A DNA stretch of 64,000 nt from Lachnospiraceae bacterium (GTDB lineage Bacteria; Bacillota; Clostridia; Lachnospirales; Lachnospiraceae), in NCBI GenBank assembly GCA_017623295.1, contig JAGAPK010000033.1, positions 124,001 to 188,000 on the forward strand, written 5' to 3'. The translations under genes were made by a program, and so were the position numbers. The notes beneath the pieces were generated by a model. It had not been told where the DNA came from. It saw nothing but the letters and a program-made list of their open reading frames with translations, and did no database searches. Shown here one piece after another: positions 51,137-59,043 of the stretch (position 1 is the first letter of the stretch; every line of letters starts with the position of its first letter).

Positions 51137-51697
51137 ATGACAGATGTAGCATTTGAAGCAGCCATGCATCGAATCAGGCAAGGCGATAAGCAGGGGCTTC
51201 AAGAAATATATGAAGCTTATATTGGCTTGATTTATTCGATTGTAAAAGATGTTGTGCATAATAAGGAAAGTGCCGAAGACATCACCAGTGACTTTTTTAT
51301 AAAGTTGTGGGATAAAGCAGATTTATATAAAAGCGGCATGGGACATAAAACATGGATGACAACGATAGCCAGAAATATGGCAATTGACTACTTGCGGAAA
51401 TATCGCAGGGAAGAAGCCAGTGAATTGCTTGAGGAAATAGAACCAGAAGTGTTTGCCGGGCAGGAAGCCGAAAGTGACAGTCCGGTGGAACAGGAAGTTA
51501 TCGCAGATTTAACTGTAAAAGAAGCATTGGCGAAACTAAAAGAAAATGAACGGCAGATTATGAATATGAAAATTCTGGGTGATATGACTTTTCAGGAGAT
51601 TGCCCAGTCGTTATCGGTTCCGATTGGAACGGTGACGTGGCGGTATCAGAACGCGGTTAAAAAATTAAGGAGGTGTGGTTATGGAACGGGATTTTGA
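51137..51697 (+). CDS. ECF-type RNA polymerase sigma factor
   Basis: 186 residues. Region 2 (about 25-95: EIYEAYIGLIYSIVKDVVHNKESAEDITSDFFIKLW, TWMTTIARNMAIDYLRKYRR) and region 4 (about 130-180: LKENERQIMNMKILGDMTFQEIAQSLSVPIGTVTWRY). It directs polymerase to stress promoters and is held by the anti-sigma protein encoded next. AAAGGA lies 6 bases before ATG 51137. The stop overlaps the next gene by 17 bases, so the pair is translationally coupled. Confidence 0.93.
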   Translation: MTDVAFEAAMHRIRQGDKQGLQEIYEAYIGLIYSIVKDVVHNKESAEDITSDFFIKLWDKADLYKSGMGHKTWMTTIARNMAIDYLRKYRREEASELLEEIEPEVFAGQEAESDSPVEQEVIADLTVKEALAKLKENERQIMNMKILGDMTFQEIAQSLSVPIGTVTWRYQNAVKKLRRCGYGTGF

Positions 51698-52757
51698 ACA
51701 GGAATTCAGACAATTGAAACAAGATGAAATACCGGATTTGTGGAACCGGATTGAAGCTGGTTTGTCCGAGAAACAGAAAACCACAGCTCAGACAGTAGGG
51801 GAACGTGTGATAGCAAGACAGGAAATTCCTGTAAAACAACCAGTCACCAAAAAGATTGCATGGGGAAAATGGGCAACGCTGGCTGCGGCTATTGTTTGTT
51901 GTATCATAGCGATTCCTGCAATTTCCTTGACGATGACAAGGAGTACCAGTGAATCTGAAGTATATGAAACAACTGAGGAATGTGCAGAAGAGGAAACAAG
52001 TGCAGAAGAGGAAACAAGTGCAGAAGAGAAAATAAGTGTAGCAGAGGAAACAAACGCAGAAGAGGAAATAAGTACAGAAGAGTTTATTGCGGAAGATGCA
52101 GCAAGTGATGAGGCTCCGATGGAATCAGCATCCGCAGAAATCGAGGAAGCTGCGAAACCGTCAAAAGAGAGTTTGCTTTCCAGAAAGCTTGAATATAATA
52201 CATTTTTAGAGCAATACGAAGATGAACTGGAATACCTTCGTATTTATGCATATTCAGCGGAGTCTGAACTGATTGAACGGGAAGATGCCTTTGAACTAAC
52301 AAATGCCTATGTGACCAAGCATTATTACTTAGATGCAGAAGTTGTTGAACATGCCAAAGTTGGGGATGTTATTACGATTCAGGGGATAGATTATACGATT
52401 CAGATGATGGACCCGAACGCAACCGGATATAGTGTTACCTTACAGATGGATGAGAATGCAGAGTTACAGGAAGAACAATATGTATATCCGGATATTTATG
52501 CATTTGAAAGGACCAAAGATGGTAAGCATTACGTCATACTTTTCTGTTCGGATGATTATGTTTCAGAAGAAATATATGCAGGCTCGGTATTCTTTGATAA
52601 AGAATGTATTCTGAACGGATATTATCAGGGAGAAATATGTGATGTCTTGTTAAGCGAATATTATGCAAATGAAGAATATCCGTATATTTCGATTATGAGT
52701 TTTGAAATCACCAAAGATGGTTTGATTCGGGCTTTCCAGAACCAGATTGCAGGCTAA
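51681..52757 (+). CDS. Probable transmembrane anti-sigma factor
   Basis: 358 residues. Cytoplasmic N-terminus (1-62: MERDFEQEFRQLKQDEIPDLWNRIEAGL), which would bind the sigma factor, one span (about 65-84), then a Glu/Ser/Thr/Ala-rich spacer (95-150) encoded by 18-bp tandem DNA repeats, then an outside domain (about 170-358: FLEQYEDELEYLRIYAYSAE, GDVITIQGIDYTIQMM). No zinc-binding HxxxCxxC motif is seen, so it is not the ZAS type. AAGGAGG lies 7 bases before ATG 51681. Confidence 0.8.
   Translation: MERDFEQEFRQLKQDEIPDLWNRIEAGLSEKQKTTAQTVGERVIARQEIPVKQPVTKKIAWGKWATLAAAIVCCIIAIPAISLTMTRSTSESEVYETTEECAEEETSAEEETSAEEKISVAEETNAEEEISTEEFIAEDAASDEAPMESASAEIEEAAKPSKESLLSRKLEYNTFLEQYEDELEYLRIYAYSAESELIEREDAFELTNAYVTKHYYLDAEVVEHAKVGDVITIQGIDYTIQMMDPNATGYSVTLQMDENAELQEEQYVYPDIYAFERTKDGKHYVILFCSDDYVSEEIYAGSVFFDKECILNGYYQGEICDVLLSEYYANEEYPYISIMSFEITKDGLIRAFQNQIAG
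51984..52085 (+). repeat. 18-bp tandem repeats in the spacer of the anti-sigma gene
   Basis: GCAGAAGAGGAAACAAGT occurs exactly at 51984-52001 and 52002-52019, with degenerate copies to about 52085. It encodes AEEETS-type hexapeptides. Copy number may vary between strains. Confidence 0.8.
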
Positions 52758-52832
52758 GAAAGAGTTACTAAAAAATTTTTTTAAAAAAAGTAAAAAAATA
52801 CCATAAAAAAGATTCCTCTCATTCGTATCTTT

Positions 52833-52851
52833 TGTATCAGAACATGATACA
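52833..52851. promoter_or_regulatory. Inverted repeat TGTATCA-GAACA-TGATACA before the VWA gene
   Basis: Perfect 7-bp arms around GAACA, 25 bases before the VWA start. A related GGATACAA follows. It may be an operator or part of an ECF-type promoter (GAAC-like -35). Confidence 0.5.
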
Positions 52852-52875
52852 TAGGATACAAGGGAGGAATTTTTT

Positions 52876-54576
52876 ATGAAAAAGAAAGTAGTTTTATTGT
52901 TATTAACAACTATGGTAATGGGAAATGTATTAACAGGATGTGGAAATGCTACGTCTGATGAAAGCAGTTATGTAACCAGTGAAGAAACCGGAATAGAAGA
53001 AACCGGAATAGAAGAAATCTATGCGGAGGAAGCAACTGAAGAAGCATGCGTAAGTGAGTATGCCACAGAAGAGTACGCCGCAGATGAAGCACCGACGGAA
53101 GCTTGCAAAGAGAGAAGTACAGCAGATTGCATCATGGAAGAGAGTGCCAATCCTGCGGTTGATATCATCGGAAGTAGCGAAGAATATAATGCAATTGATG
53201 AAATGGGTTTTGTAGCGGCTTCTGTAAATCCGCTTTCTACTTTTTCGGCTGATGTGGACACGGCTTCTTACAGCAATCTTCGCCGAATGATAGAAGATGG
53301 TTATGCAATTGATGATATACCTGACGGTGCTGTCAGAATTGAAGAGTTACTAAATTATTTTGACTATGATTATGCACAGCCAAAGCGAGGAGAAGCTTTT
53401 GGCGTTACAACAGAAATCGCGGATTGTCCTTGGAACGAAAATACCAAGATTGCCATGATTGGACTAAATACAAAGGATATTGATTTTGCCAAAGCCCCGG
53501 ATTCTAATCTGGTATTCTTATTGGATGTATCAGGTTCCATGTATTCTGAGGATAAATTACCGTTGTTACAACAGTCTTTTTCTATGCTGACAGAGAATCT
53601 GACGAAGAAAGATAAGGTATCTATTGTTGTCTATGCCGGTGATGACAGAGTAATTCTGGAAGGAGTAGATGGCAGTGAACAGGATGAGATTCTTGATGCC
53701 ATCAATAGTCTGGAAGCTGGTGGTTCTACGGCGGGAAGCAAAGGGATTATTACGGCCTATGAACTTGCAGAGGAATATTTTATTGAAGGTGGCAATAATC
53801 GGGTGATTCTGGCAACGGATGGGGATCTGAATGTGGGATTGACAACGGAAGAAGAACTGGAAGAATTGATTACCGAGAAAAAGGAATCCGGTGTTTATTT
53901 GTCTGTTCTTGGATTTGGAACAGAAAATATCAAAGATAATAAGATGGAAACACTGGCAGACAAAGGCAATGGAAATTATGCTTATATTGATTCGGTAAAA
54001 GAAGCCAAAAAAGTGCTGGTTGAAGAAATGGGAGCAACTCTGATAACCGTAGCAGAGGATGTGAAATTTCAAGTAGAGTTTAACCCGGATGTTGTGACCG
54101 GCTATCGTTTGATTGGTTATGAAAACAGACAGCTGGCAGAACAGGATTTTGTGGATGATACGAAGGATGCCGGAGAAGTGGGTGCAGGGCATACGGTAAC
54201 TGTACTTTATGAAATTATTACAGCTGATACAGAAGCAACTTATTCCGGTACAAAATTAAAATATGCAGAAGGCAGAAAGCTGCCGAATGAGGAGTGGTTT
54301 ACGGTTAATATTCGTTACAAAGAGCCGGGAGAAGCGGAAAGTGGGTTACATTCCTATCCGGTAGATAAAAAAGATTATGTAGAGGAAGCAAGTCAGGATA
54401 TGCAGTTTGCTATGGCAGTTGCGGAATTTGGATTGGTAGTGAATGATAGTGATTATAAAGGCGAAGCAAACATGCGGAGTGTGATTGACCGGTTGAAAAG
54501 CATTGATACAAAATCGGATGAATATAAGGATGAATTCTGTTATTTAGTAAGAAGATTAGACAATAATACCAATTAG
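52876..54576 (+). CDS. VWA domain lipoprotein (YfbK-like, with C-terminal DUF3520)
   Basis: 566 residues. Signal peptide with lipobox LTGC (Cys22), acidic spacer (25-95), an N-terminal VWA-associated domain (about 100-190: NPLSTFSADVDTASYSNLRRMI, VRIEELLNYFDYDY), a VWA domain with MIDAS DVSGSMYS (about 217-224), and a C-terminal DUF3520 part (VDKKDYVEEASQDMQFAMAVAEFG). Such proteins are surface adhesion or assembly factors using a metal ion. GGGAGG lies 8-9 bases before the ATG. It follows the sigma/anti-sigma pair and is a likely member of that regulon. Confidence 0.9.
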   Translation: MKKKVVLLLLTTMVMGNVLTGCGNATSDESSYVTSEETGIEETGIEEIYAEEATEEACVSEYATEEYAADEAPTEACKERSTADCIMEESANPAVDIIGSSEEYNAIDEMGFVAASVNPLSTFSADVDTASYSNLRRMIEDGYAIDDIPDGAVRIEELLNYFDYDYAQPKRGEAFGVTTEIADCPWNENTKIAMIGLNTKDIDFAKAPDSNLVFLLDVSGSMYSEDKLPLLQQSFSMLTENLTKKDKVSIVVYAGDDRVILEGVDGSEQDEILDAINSLEAGGSTAGSKGIITAYELAEEYFIEGGNNRVILATDGDLNVGLTTEEELEELITEKKESGVYLSVLGFGTENIKDNKMETLADKGNGNYAYIDSVKEAKKVLVEEMGATLITVAEDVKFQVEFNPDVVTGYRLIGYENRQLAEQDFVDDTKDAGEVGAGHTVTVLYEIITADTEATYSGTKLKYAEGRKLPNEEWFTVNIRYKEPGEAESGLHSYPVDKKDYVEEASQDMQFAMAVAEFGLVVNDSDYKGEANMRSVIDRLKSIDTKSDEYKDEFCYLVRRLDNNTN

Positions 54577-54662
54577 CCATTGCTTTTTGACAAAATCTCT
54601 CATAGAATGTATGGAGAATATAGATACTATATTCAGAATATTTTCCAGAGGGGAGAAAAAAG

Positions 54663-55037
54663 ATGAATACAAATGCAGTAGCAGAAGCTATTTTGGCTTC
54701 CGTAGGTATTGGAACATGGCTTATTTGTCTGGCAATCAGTGTGATTACATTGATAGGAATGTGGAAGGTTTTCGTAAAAGCAGGAAAACCGGGTTGGGCA
54801 ATTTTTATTCCGTTCTACAATACTTATTGTTTATACCAGATGAGCTTTGGTAATGGCTGGTTATTTCTGTTGTGTCTTGTGCCATGCGTAAACATTGTTG
54901 TACAGATTATGATGTACTTTAAGCTGGCAAAAGCATTTGGCAAGGATATCGCATATGGATTTGGTTTATTATTCCTGAACTGTATCTTTATGATGATTCT
55001 TGGCTTTGGTGATGCAGAATATATCGGACCACAGTAG
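54663..55037 (+). CDS. DUF5684 family membrane protein
   Basis: 124 residues, 3-4 spans. MWKVFVKAGKPGWAIFIPFYNTYCLYQ, LVPCVNIVVQIMMYFKLAKAFGK and a C-terminal ILGFGDAEYIGP are signatures of DUF5684. The family often lies beside signal peptidases or surface-protein genes; its function is unknown. GAGGGGAG lies 7 bases before the ATG. It is 86 bases after the VWA gene and closes the sigma-factor cluster before a strong terminator. Confidence 0.88.
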   Translation: MNTNAVAEAILASVGIGTWLICLAISVITLIGMWKVFVKAGKPGWAIFIPFYNTYCLYQMSFGNGWLFLLCLVPCVNIVVQIMMYFKLAKAFGKDIAYGFGLLFLNCIFMMILGFGDAEYIGPQ

Positions 55038-55063
55038 AGTTTGAGTAATCAAAAAATAAAATT

Positions 55064-55106
55064 TGCAATCATTGTAATTTTTTTAAAAACAATGATTGCA
55101 TTTTTT
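55064..55106 (+). terminator. Terminator after the DUF5684 gene
   Basis: Perfect 12-bp stem TGCAATCATTGT (55064-55075) / ACAATGATTGCA (55089-55100), followed by TTTTTT. Confidence 0.9.
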
Positions 55107-55134
55107 GTTGTATTATGGTATACAATAATTATAA

Positions 55135-55421
55135 AAAGAAATGCGTTGAAAGAGACTCGCCTTATGGGAAGCGACAGGAATACAACGTCACCGACTGAGA
55201 GCGTTGTTTGTGGAAAGTAAGGATTGGGAACACTCTGGAGCAGATTATCTGAATCATTTGTACAAATGCTAGGGTAATACGTTTTACACGCGTTAAGTGT
55301 TAGAGTGGGCAGGGCGATAAAACATCTTGATGGAGATGGCGGCTTGTCAATGCGGGTGGTACCGCGGATAAATTGATTTATCCGTCCCGGAATACAGAAA
55401 ATGTATTCCGGGACTTTTTTT
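55135..55421 (+). promoter_or_regulatory. T-box: T-box riboswitch (Asn specifier, overlapping Glu codon)
   Basis: Canonical T-box leader. Stem I pairs AGAG (55151-55154) with CTCT (55233-55236) and CCTTA (55160-55164) with TAAGG (55218-55222); the internal loop between them ends in GGGAACA, giving specifier AAC (55229-55231, Asn) with an overlapping GAA (55228-55230, Glu). The T-box core TGCGGGTGGTACCGCGG is at 55351-55367. The terminator is a perfect 13-bp stem (55384-55396 / 55402-55414) with a T run. Uncharged tRNA favours read-through into aspS-gatCAB. Confidence 0.93.
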
Positions 55422-55464
55422 ATGAAAAAAAGTCCCGGAAGGAAGCGAAAAGGAGACCAAAAAA

Positions 55465-57213
55465 ATGAAAACAGGAAACAGCTACAGAGACGTAACATTA
55501 CAGCAGATTAGTGAACAGGACATCGGAAAAGAACTTCGAGTTGCCGGCTGGGTGGAAAATATTCGTGATCACGGCGGCGTATCTTTCGTAGACTTACGAG
55601 ATATGTACGGTGTTTTACAGGTGGTTATGCGTGACACAACTCTTTTGAATGGTTTAACCAAAGAAATGAGTGTTTCCATCGAAGGATTGATTGAAAAAAG
55701 AGATGAAGAAACCTACAACCCGAAGATACCGACAGGGACCATTGAGTTAGAAGCCCATAAGGTAGATGTTCTGGGAAAAGTATACAAACAGCTTCCTTTT
55801 GAAATTATGACTTCTAAGGAAACGAGAGAAGATGTAAGATTAAAATACCGTTATCTGGATTTGAGAAACCAGAAGGTAAAAGACAACATTATTTTCCGTT
55901 CCAAAGTGATTGCTTATCTTCGCGAAAAAATGACAGAGATGGGTTTTCTGGAAATCCAGACCCCGATTCTGTGTGCTTCCTCACCGGAAGGGGCCAGAGA
56001 TTATATTGTTCCATCCAGAAAGTTTAAAGGGAAATTTTATGCACTACCGCAGGCACCTCAGCAGTATAAACAGCTTCTGATGGTATCCGGTTTCGATAAA
56101 TATTTCCAGATTGCACCATGTTTCCGTGATGAAGATGCTCGTGCAGATCGTTCACCGGGCGAATTTTATCAGTTGGATTTTGAAATGAGTTTTGCAACAC
56201 AGGAAGATGTTTTCCGCGTTGGTGAAGAAGTGTTATCTGCAACTTTTGAAAAATTTGCACCAGAAGGTTTCGAAGTAACGAAGGCTCCATATCCGATTAT
56301 CAGTTACAAGCAGGCTATGTTAGAGTTTGGCTCCGATAAACCGGATTTGAGAAACCCGCTTCGTATTATTGATTTGACGGACTTTTTCCAGAAATGTTCC
56401 TTCAAACCCTTCCATAACAGAACGGTTCGTGCAATTAAAGTGCATGCAGAAATGTCCAAAGGTTTCCACGAGAAGCTTCTGAAATTTGCAACCGATATGG
56501 GAATGGGCGGTCTTGGCTATCTGGAAGTAGAAGAAGATTTGTCTTACAAAGGCCCGATTGATAAGTTTATTCCGGATGAGTTGAAAAAAGAATTGATTGA
56601 GTTGGCAGGGCTTGCTTCCGGCGATACAATTTTCTTCATTGCCGATAAAGAAGAAAGAGCTGCATACTATGCAGGTCAGATTCGTACTGAACTTGGTGAG
56701 AAACTGGATTTAATTGAGAAGAATGCATATCGTTTCTGTTATGTAAATGATTTTCCAATGTTTGAGTTAGACCCGGATAGCAAACAGATTGGCTTTACCC
56801 ATAACCCGTTCTCTATGCCACAAGGCGGTTTGGAAGCATTACAGACGAAAGACCCGTTAGATATTCTGGCTTATCAGTACGATATCGTATGCAACGGTGT
56901 AGAACTTTCTTCTGGTGCAGTCAGAAACCATGATATGGAAATTATGGAGAAGGCTTTTGAAATTGCAGGCTATGACAAAGAAACACTGAAAAACAAGTTT
57001 GGTGCACTTTACAATGCATTCCAGTTCGGAGCACCGCCACATGCTGGAATGGCGCCGGGCGTAGACCGTATGATTATGCTTCTCCGTAACGAAGATAACA
57101 TTCGTGAAGTTATTGCTTTCCCAATGAACGGAAATGCACAGGATTTGATGTGTGGCGCACCAAATGATGTCACAGAGCAGCAGCTTAGAGAAGTGCATAT
57201 TAAAATACGATAA
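55465..57213 (+). CDS. aspS: Aspartyl-tRNA synthetase
   Basis: 582 residues, bacterial-type class II enzyme. N-terminal OB anticodon-binding domain (1-110), motif 1 region (MGFLEIQTPIL), motif 2 (FRDEDARADRSPGEFYQLD), the GAD insertion domain (about 280-420) and motif 3 (GMAPGVDRMIML). It charges tRNA-Asp. Because it is in one operon with gatCAB under an Asn-type T-box, it is probably non-discriminating and also makes Asp-tRNA-Asn for amidation. AAGGAG lies 9 bases before the ATG. Confidence 0.95.
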   Translation: MKTGNSYRDVTLQQISEQDIGKELRVAGWVENIRDHGGVSFVDLRDMYGVLQVVMRDTTLLNGLTKEMSVSIEGLIEKRDEETYNPKIPTGTIELEAHKVDVLGKVYKQLPFEIMTSKETREDVRLKYRYLDLRNQKVKDNIIFRSKVIAYLREKMTEMGFLEIQTPILCASSPEGARDYIVPSRKFKGKFYALPQAPQQYKQLLMVSGFDKYFQIAPCFRDEDARADRSPGEFYQLDFEMSFATQEDVFRVGEEVLSATFEKFAPEGFEVTKAPYPIISYKQAMLEFGSDKPDLRNPLRIIDLTDFFQKCSFKPFHNRTVRAIKVHAEMSKGFHEKLLKFATDMGMGGLGYLEVEEDLSYKGPIDKFIPDELKKELIELAGLASGDTIFFIADKEERAAYYAGQIRTELGEKLDLIEKNAYRFCYVNDFPMFELDPDSKQIGFTHNPFSMPQGGLEALQTKDPLDILAYQYDIVCNGVELSSGAVRNHDMEIMEKAFEIAGYDKETLKNKFGALYNAFQFGAPPHAGMAPGVDRMIMLLRNEDNIREVIAFPMNGNAQDLMCGAPNDVTEQQLREVHIKIR

Positions 57214-57269
57214 TATAGGATGTGTGGGGACACTTTAGCACACATCTGGTTGTAAATATGGAGGAGAAT

Positions 57270-57563
57270 ATGGCAAATATTATTAGTGATGAAACAATTG
57301 AATATGTCGGTATTCTTGCAAAGCTTGAACTTTCGGATGAACAGAAGGAACAGGCGAAAAAAGATATGGGCAGAATGCTAGATTATATTGATAAATTAGG
57401 CGAACTTGACACCGAAGGCGTAGAACCGATGTCACATGTATTTCCGGTACAGAATGTTTTCCGGGAGGATGTTATAACAAACTCTGACACAAGGGAAGAG
57501 TTGCTTGTAAATGCACCGGAAGAAAAAGATGGAATGTTTATGGTTCCACGTACTTTTGAGTAA
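57270..57563 (+). CDS. gatC: Asp-tRNA(Asn)/Glu-tRNA(Gln) amidotransferase subunit C
   Basis: 97 residues: [55 protein letters not shown] is the GatC signature, and the C-terminus FRED...[17 protein letters not shown] is typical. GatC wraps around GatA and stabilises the GatAB complex. GGAGGA lies 4 bases before ATG 57270. It is 56 bases after aspS and 12 before gatA. Confidence 0.95.
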   Translation: MANIISDETIEYVGILAKLELSDEQKEQAKKDMGRMLDYIDKLGELDTEGVEPMSHVFPVQNVFREDVITNSDTREELLVNAPEEKDGMFMVPRTFE

Positions 57564-57575
57564 GGAGGCAGACAG

Positions 57576-59042
57576 ATGAGTCTACTGGATATGACTGCGG
57601 TAGAGCTTGCCGCAGCAATTAAAGCAGGAAAAACAACGGCAGTGGAAGCAACCAAAGAAGTGCTTGCACAGATAGAGGCAAAAGAACAACTCTATCACTG
57701 CTATGTAACATTGGATAAAGAAGCAGCACTGGCACAGGCAGAGGCGGTGCAGGCAAAGATAGAAGCCGGGGAACTGACCGGACCACTTGCAGGTGTACCG
57801 GTGGCAATTAAGGATAATATGTGTACAGAAGGCATGTTGACCACTTGCTCTTCCAAGATACTTGGTAATTTTGTTCCGACTTTTTCGGCAGAAGCTGTAT
57901 TGAATTTGCAGAAAGCGGGAGCAATTATTCTTGGCAAAACGAACATGGATGAATTTGCGATGGGTTCCACCACAGAAACTTCTGCTTATGGGGAGACAAA
58001 GAATCCTTGGAACCCGGAGCATGTACCGGGTGGTTCTTCCGGCGGTTCTGCAGCAGCGGTGGCGGCAGAAGAATGTTTTTATGCTCTTGGTTCTGATACA
58101 GGTGGTTCCATCAGACAACCGGCATCCTTCTGCGGTGTCGTTGGCATGAAACCAACTTATGGAACGGTATCCCGTTACGGCTTGATTGCATATGGCTCTT
58201 CTTTGGATCAGATTGGGCCACTTGCCAAAGATGTAACGGATTGTGCAACGATTCTGGAAGTGATTGCTTCCCATGATACCAAGGATTCCACATCCGTAGA
58301 AAGACAGGATACAGATTTTACGAAAGCTTTGGTGGAGGATGTCAAAGGAATGCGTATTGGTATTCCAAATGACTATTTTGGAGAAGGTCTGGATGAAGAG
58401 GTAAAAAGCGCTGTATTACAGGCAGCAAAAGTATTGGGAGAAAAAGGTGCGATTATTGAATACTTCGATTTGAGTCTGGTGGATTATGCGATTCCTACCT
58501 ATTATACAATTGCAGCAGCAGAAGCAAGCTCTAATCTGGAACGTTTTGATGGGATTAAATATGGCTACCGCACAGAAGATTATGCCGGACTCCATAATAT
58601 GTATAAAAAATCCCGCTCCGAAGGCTTTGGCGAGGAAGTAAAACGCCGTATTATGCTTGGTTCTTTTGTATTAAGCTCAGGATACTATGATGCTTATTAC
58701 CTGAAAGCTTTAAGAGTAAAAGCCTTGATTAAGAAAGCTTTTGACGAAGCATTTGCGAAATATGACGTGATTTTGGGACCGGTAGCACCGACAACAGCAC
58801 CGAAGCTTGGCGAGAGCCTTGCAGACCCGATTCAGATGTATTTAGGCGATATTTATACCATTGCAGTGAATTTAGCGGGTCTTCCGGGCATCAGTCTCCC
58901 ATGTGGAAAAGACAGCAAAGGTCTTCCGATTGGTTTGCAACTGATTGGTGACTGCTTCCAGGAGAAAAAATTGATTCAGACAGCATATACTTATGAAAAG
59001 GCTCGTGGAGAGTTTCCTATGGCAGCAAAGGAGGTGTGCTAA
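57576..59042 (+). CDS. gatA: Asp-tRNA(Asn)/Glu-tRNA(Gln) amidotransferase subunit A
   Basis: 488 residues, amidase-signature family. The Ser-cisSer-Lys triad is visible: Lys in GVPVAIKDNM, Ser in GGSSGGSAAAVAA, nucleophile Ser in LGSDTGGSIRQPASFCG. It hydrolyses glutamine and passes ammonia to GatB. AAGGAGG lies about 6 bases before the ATG. It is followed one base after its stop by gatB. Confidence 0.96.
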   Translation: MSLLDMTAVELAAAIKAGKTTAVEATKEVLAQIEAKEQLYHCYVTLDKEAALAQAEAVQAKIEAGELTGPLAGVPVAIKDNMCTEGMLTTCSSKILGNFVPTFSAEAVLNLQKAGAIILGKTNMDEFAMGSTTETSAYGETKNPWNPEHVPGGSSGGSAAAVAAEECFYALGSDTGGSIRQPASFCGVVGMKPTYGTVSRYGLIAYGSSLDQIGPLAKDVTDCATILEVIASHDTKDSTSVERQDTDFTKALVEDVKGMRIGIPNDYFGEGLDEEVKSAVLQAAKVLGEKGAIIEYFDLSLVDYAIPTYYTIAAAEASSNLERFDGIKYGYRTEDYAGLHNMYKKSRSEGFGEEVKRRIMLGSFVLSSGYYDAYYLKALRVKALIKKAFDEAFAKYDVILGPVAPTTAPKLGESLADPIQMYLGDIYTIAVNLAGLPGISLPCGKDSKGLPIGLQLIGDCFQEKKLIQTAYTYEKARGEFPMAAKEVC

Positions 59043-59043
59043 G

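Noticed and set aside
57582-58274. 230-codon minus-strand frame inside gatA
   Set aside because: It mirrors gatA, is Cys/His-rich in the way of antisense shadows, and has no ribosome site.
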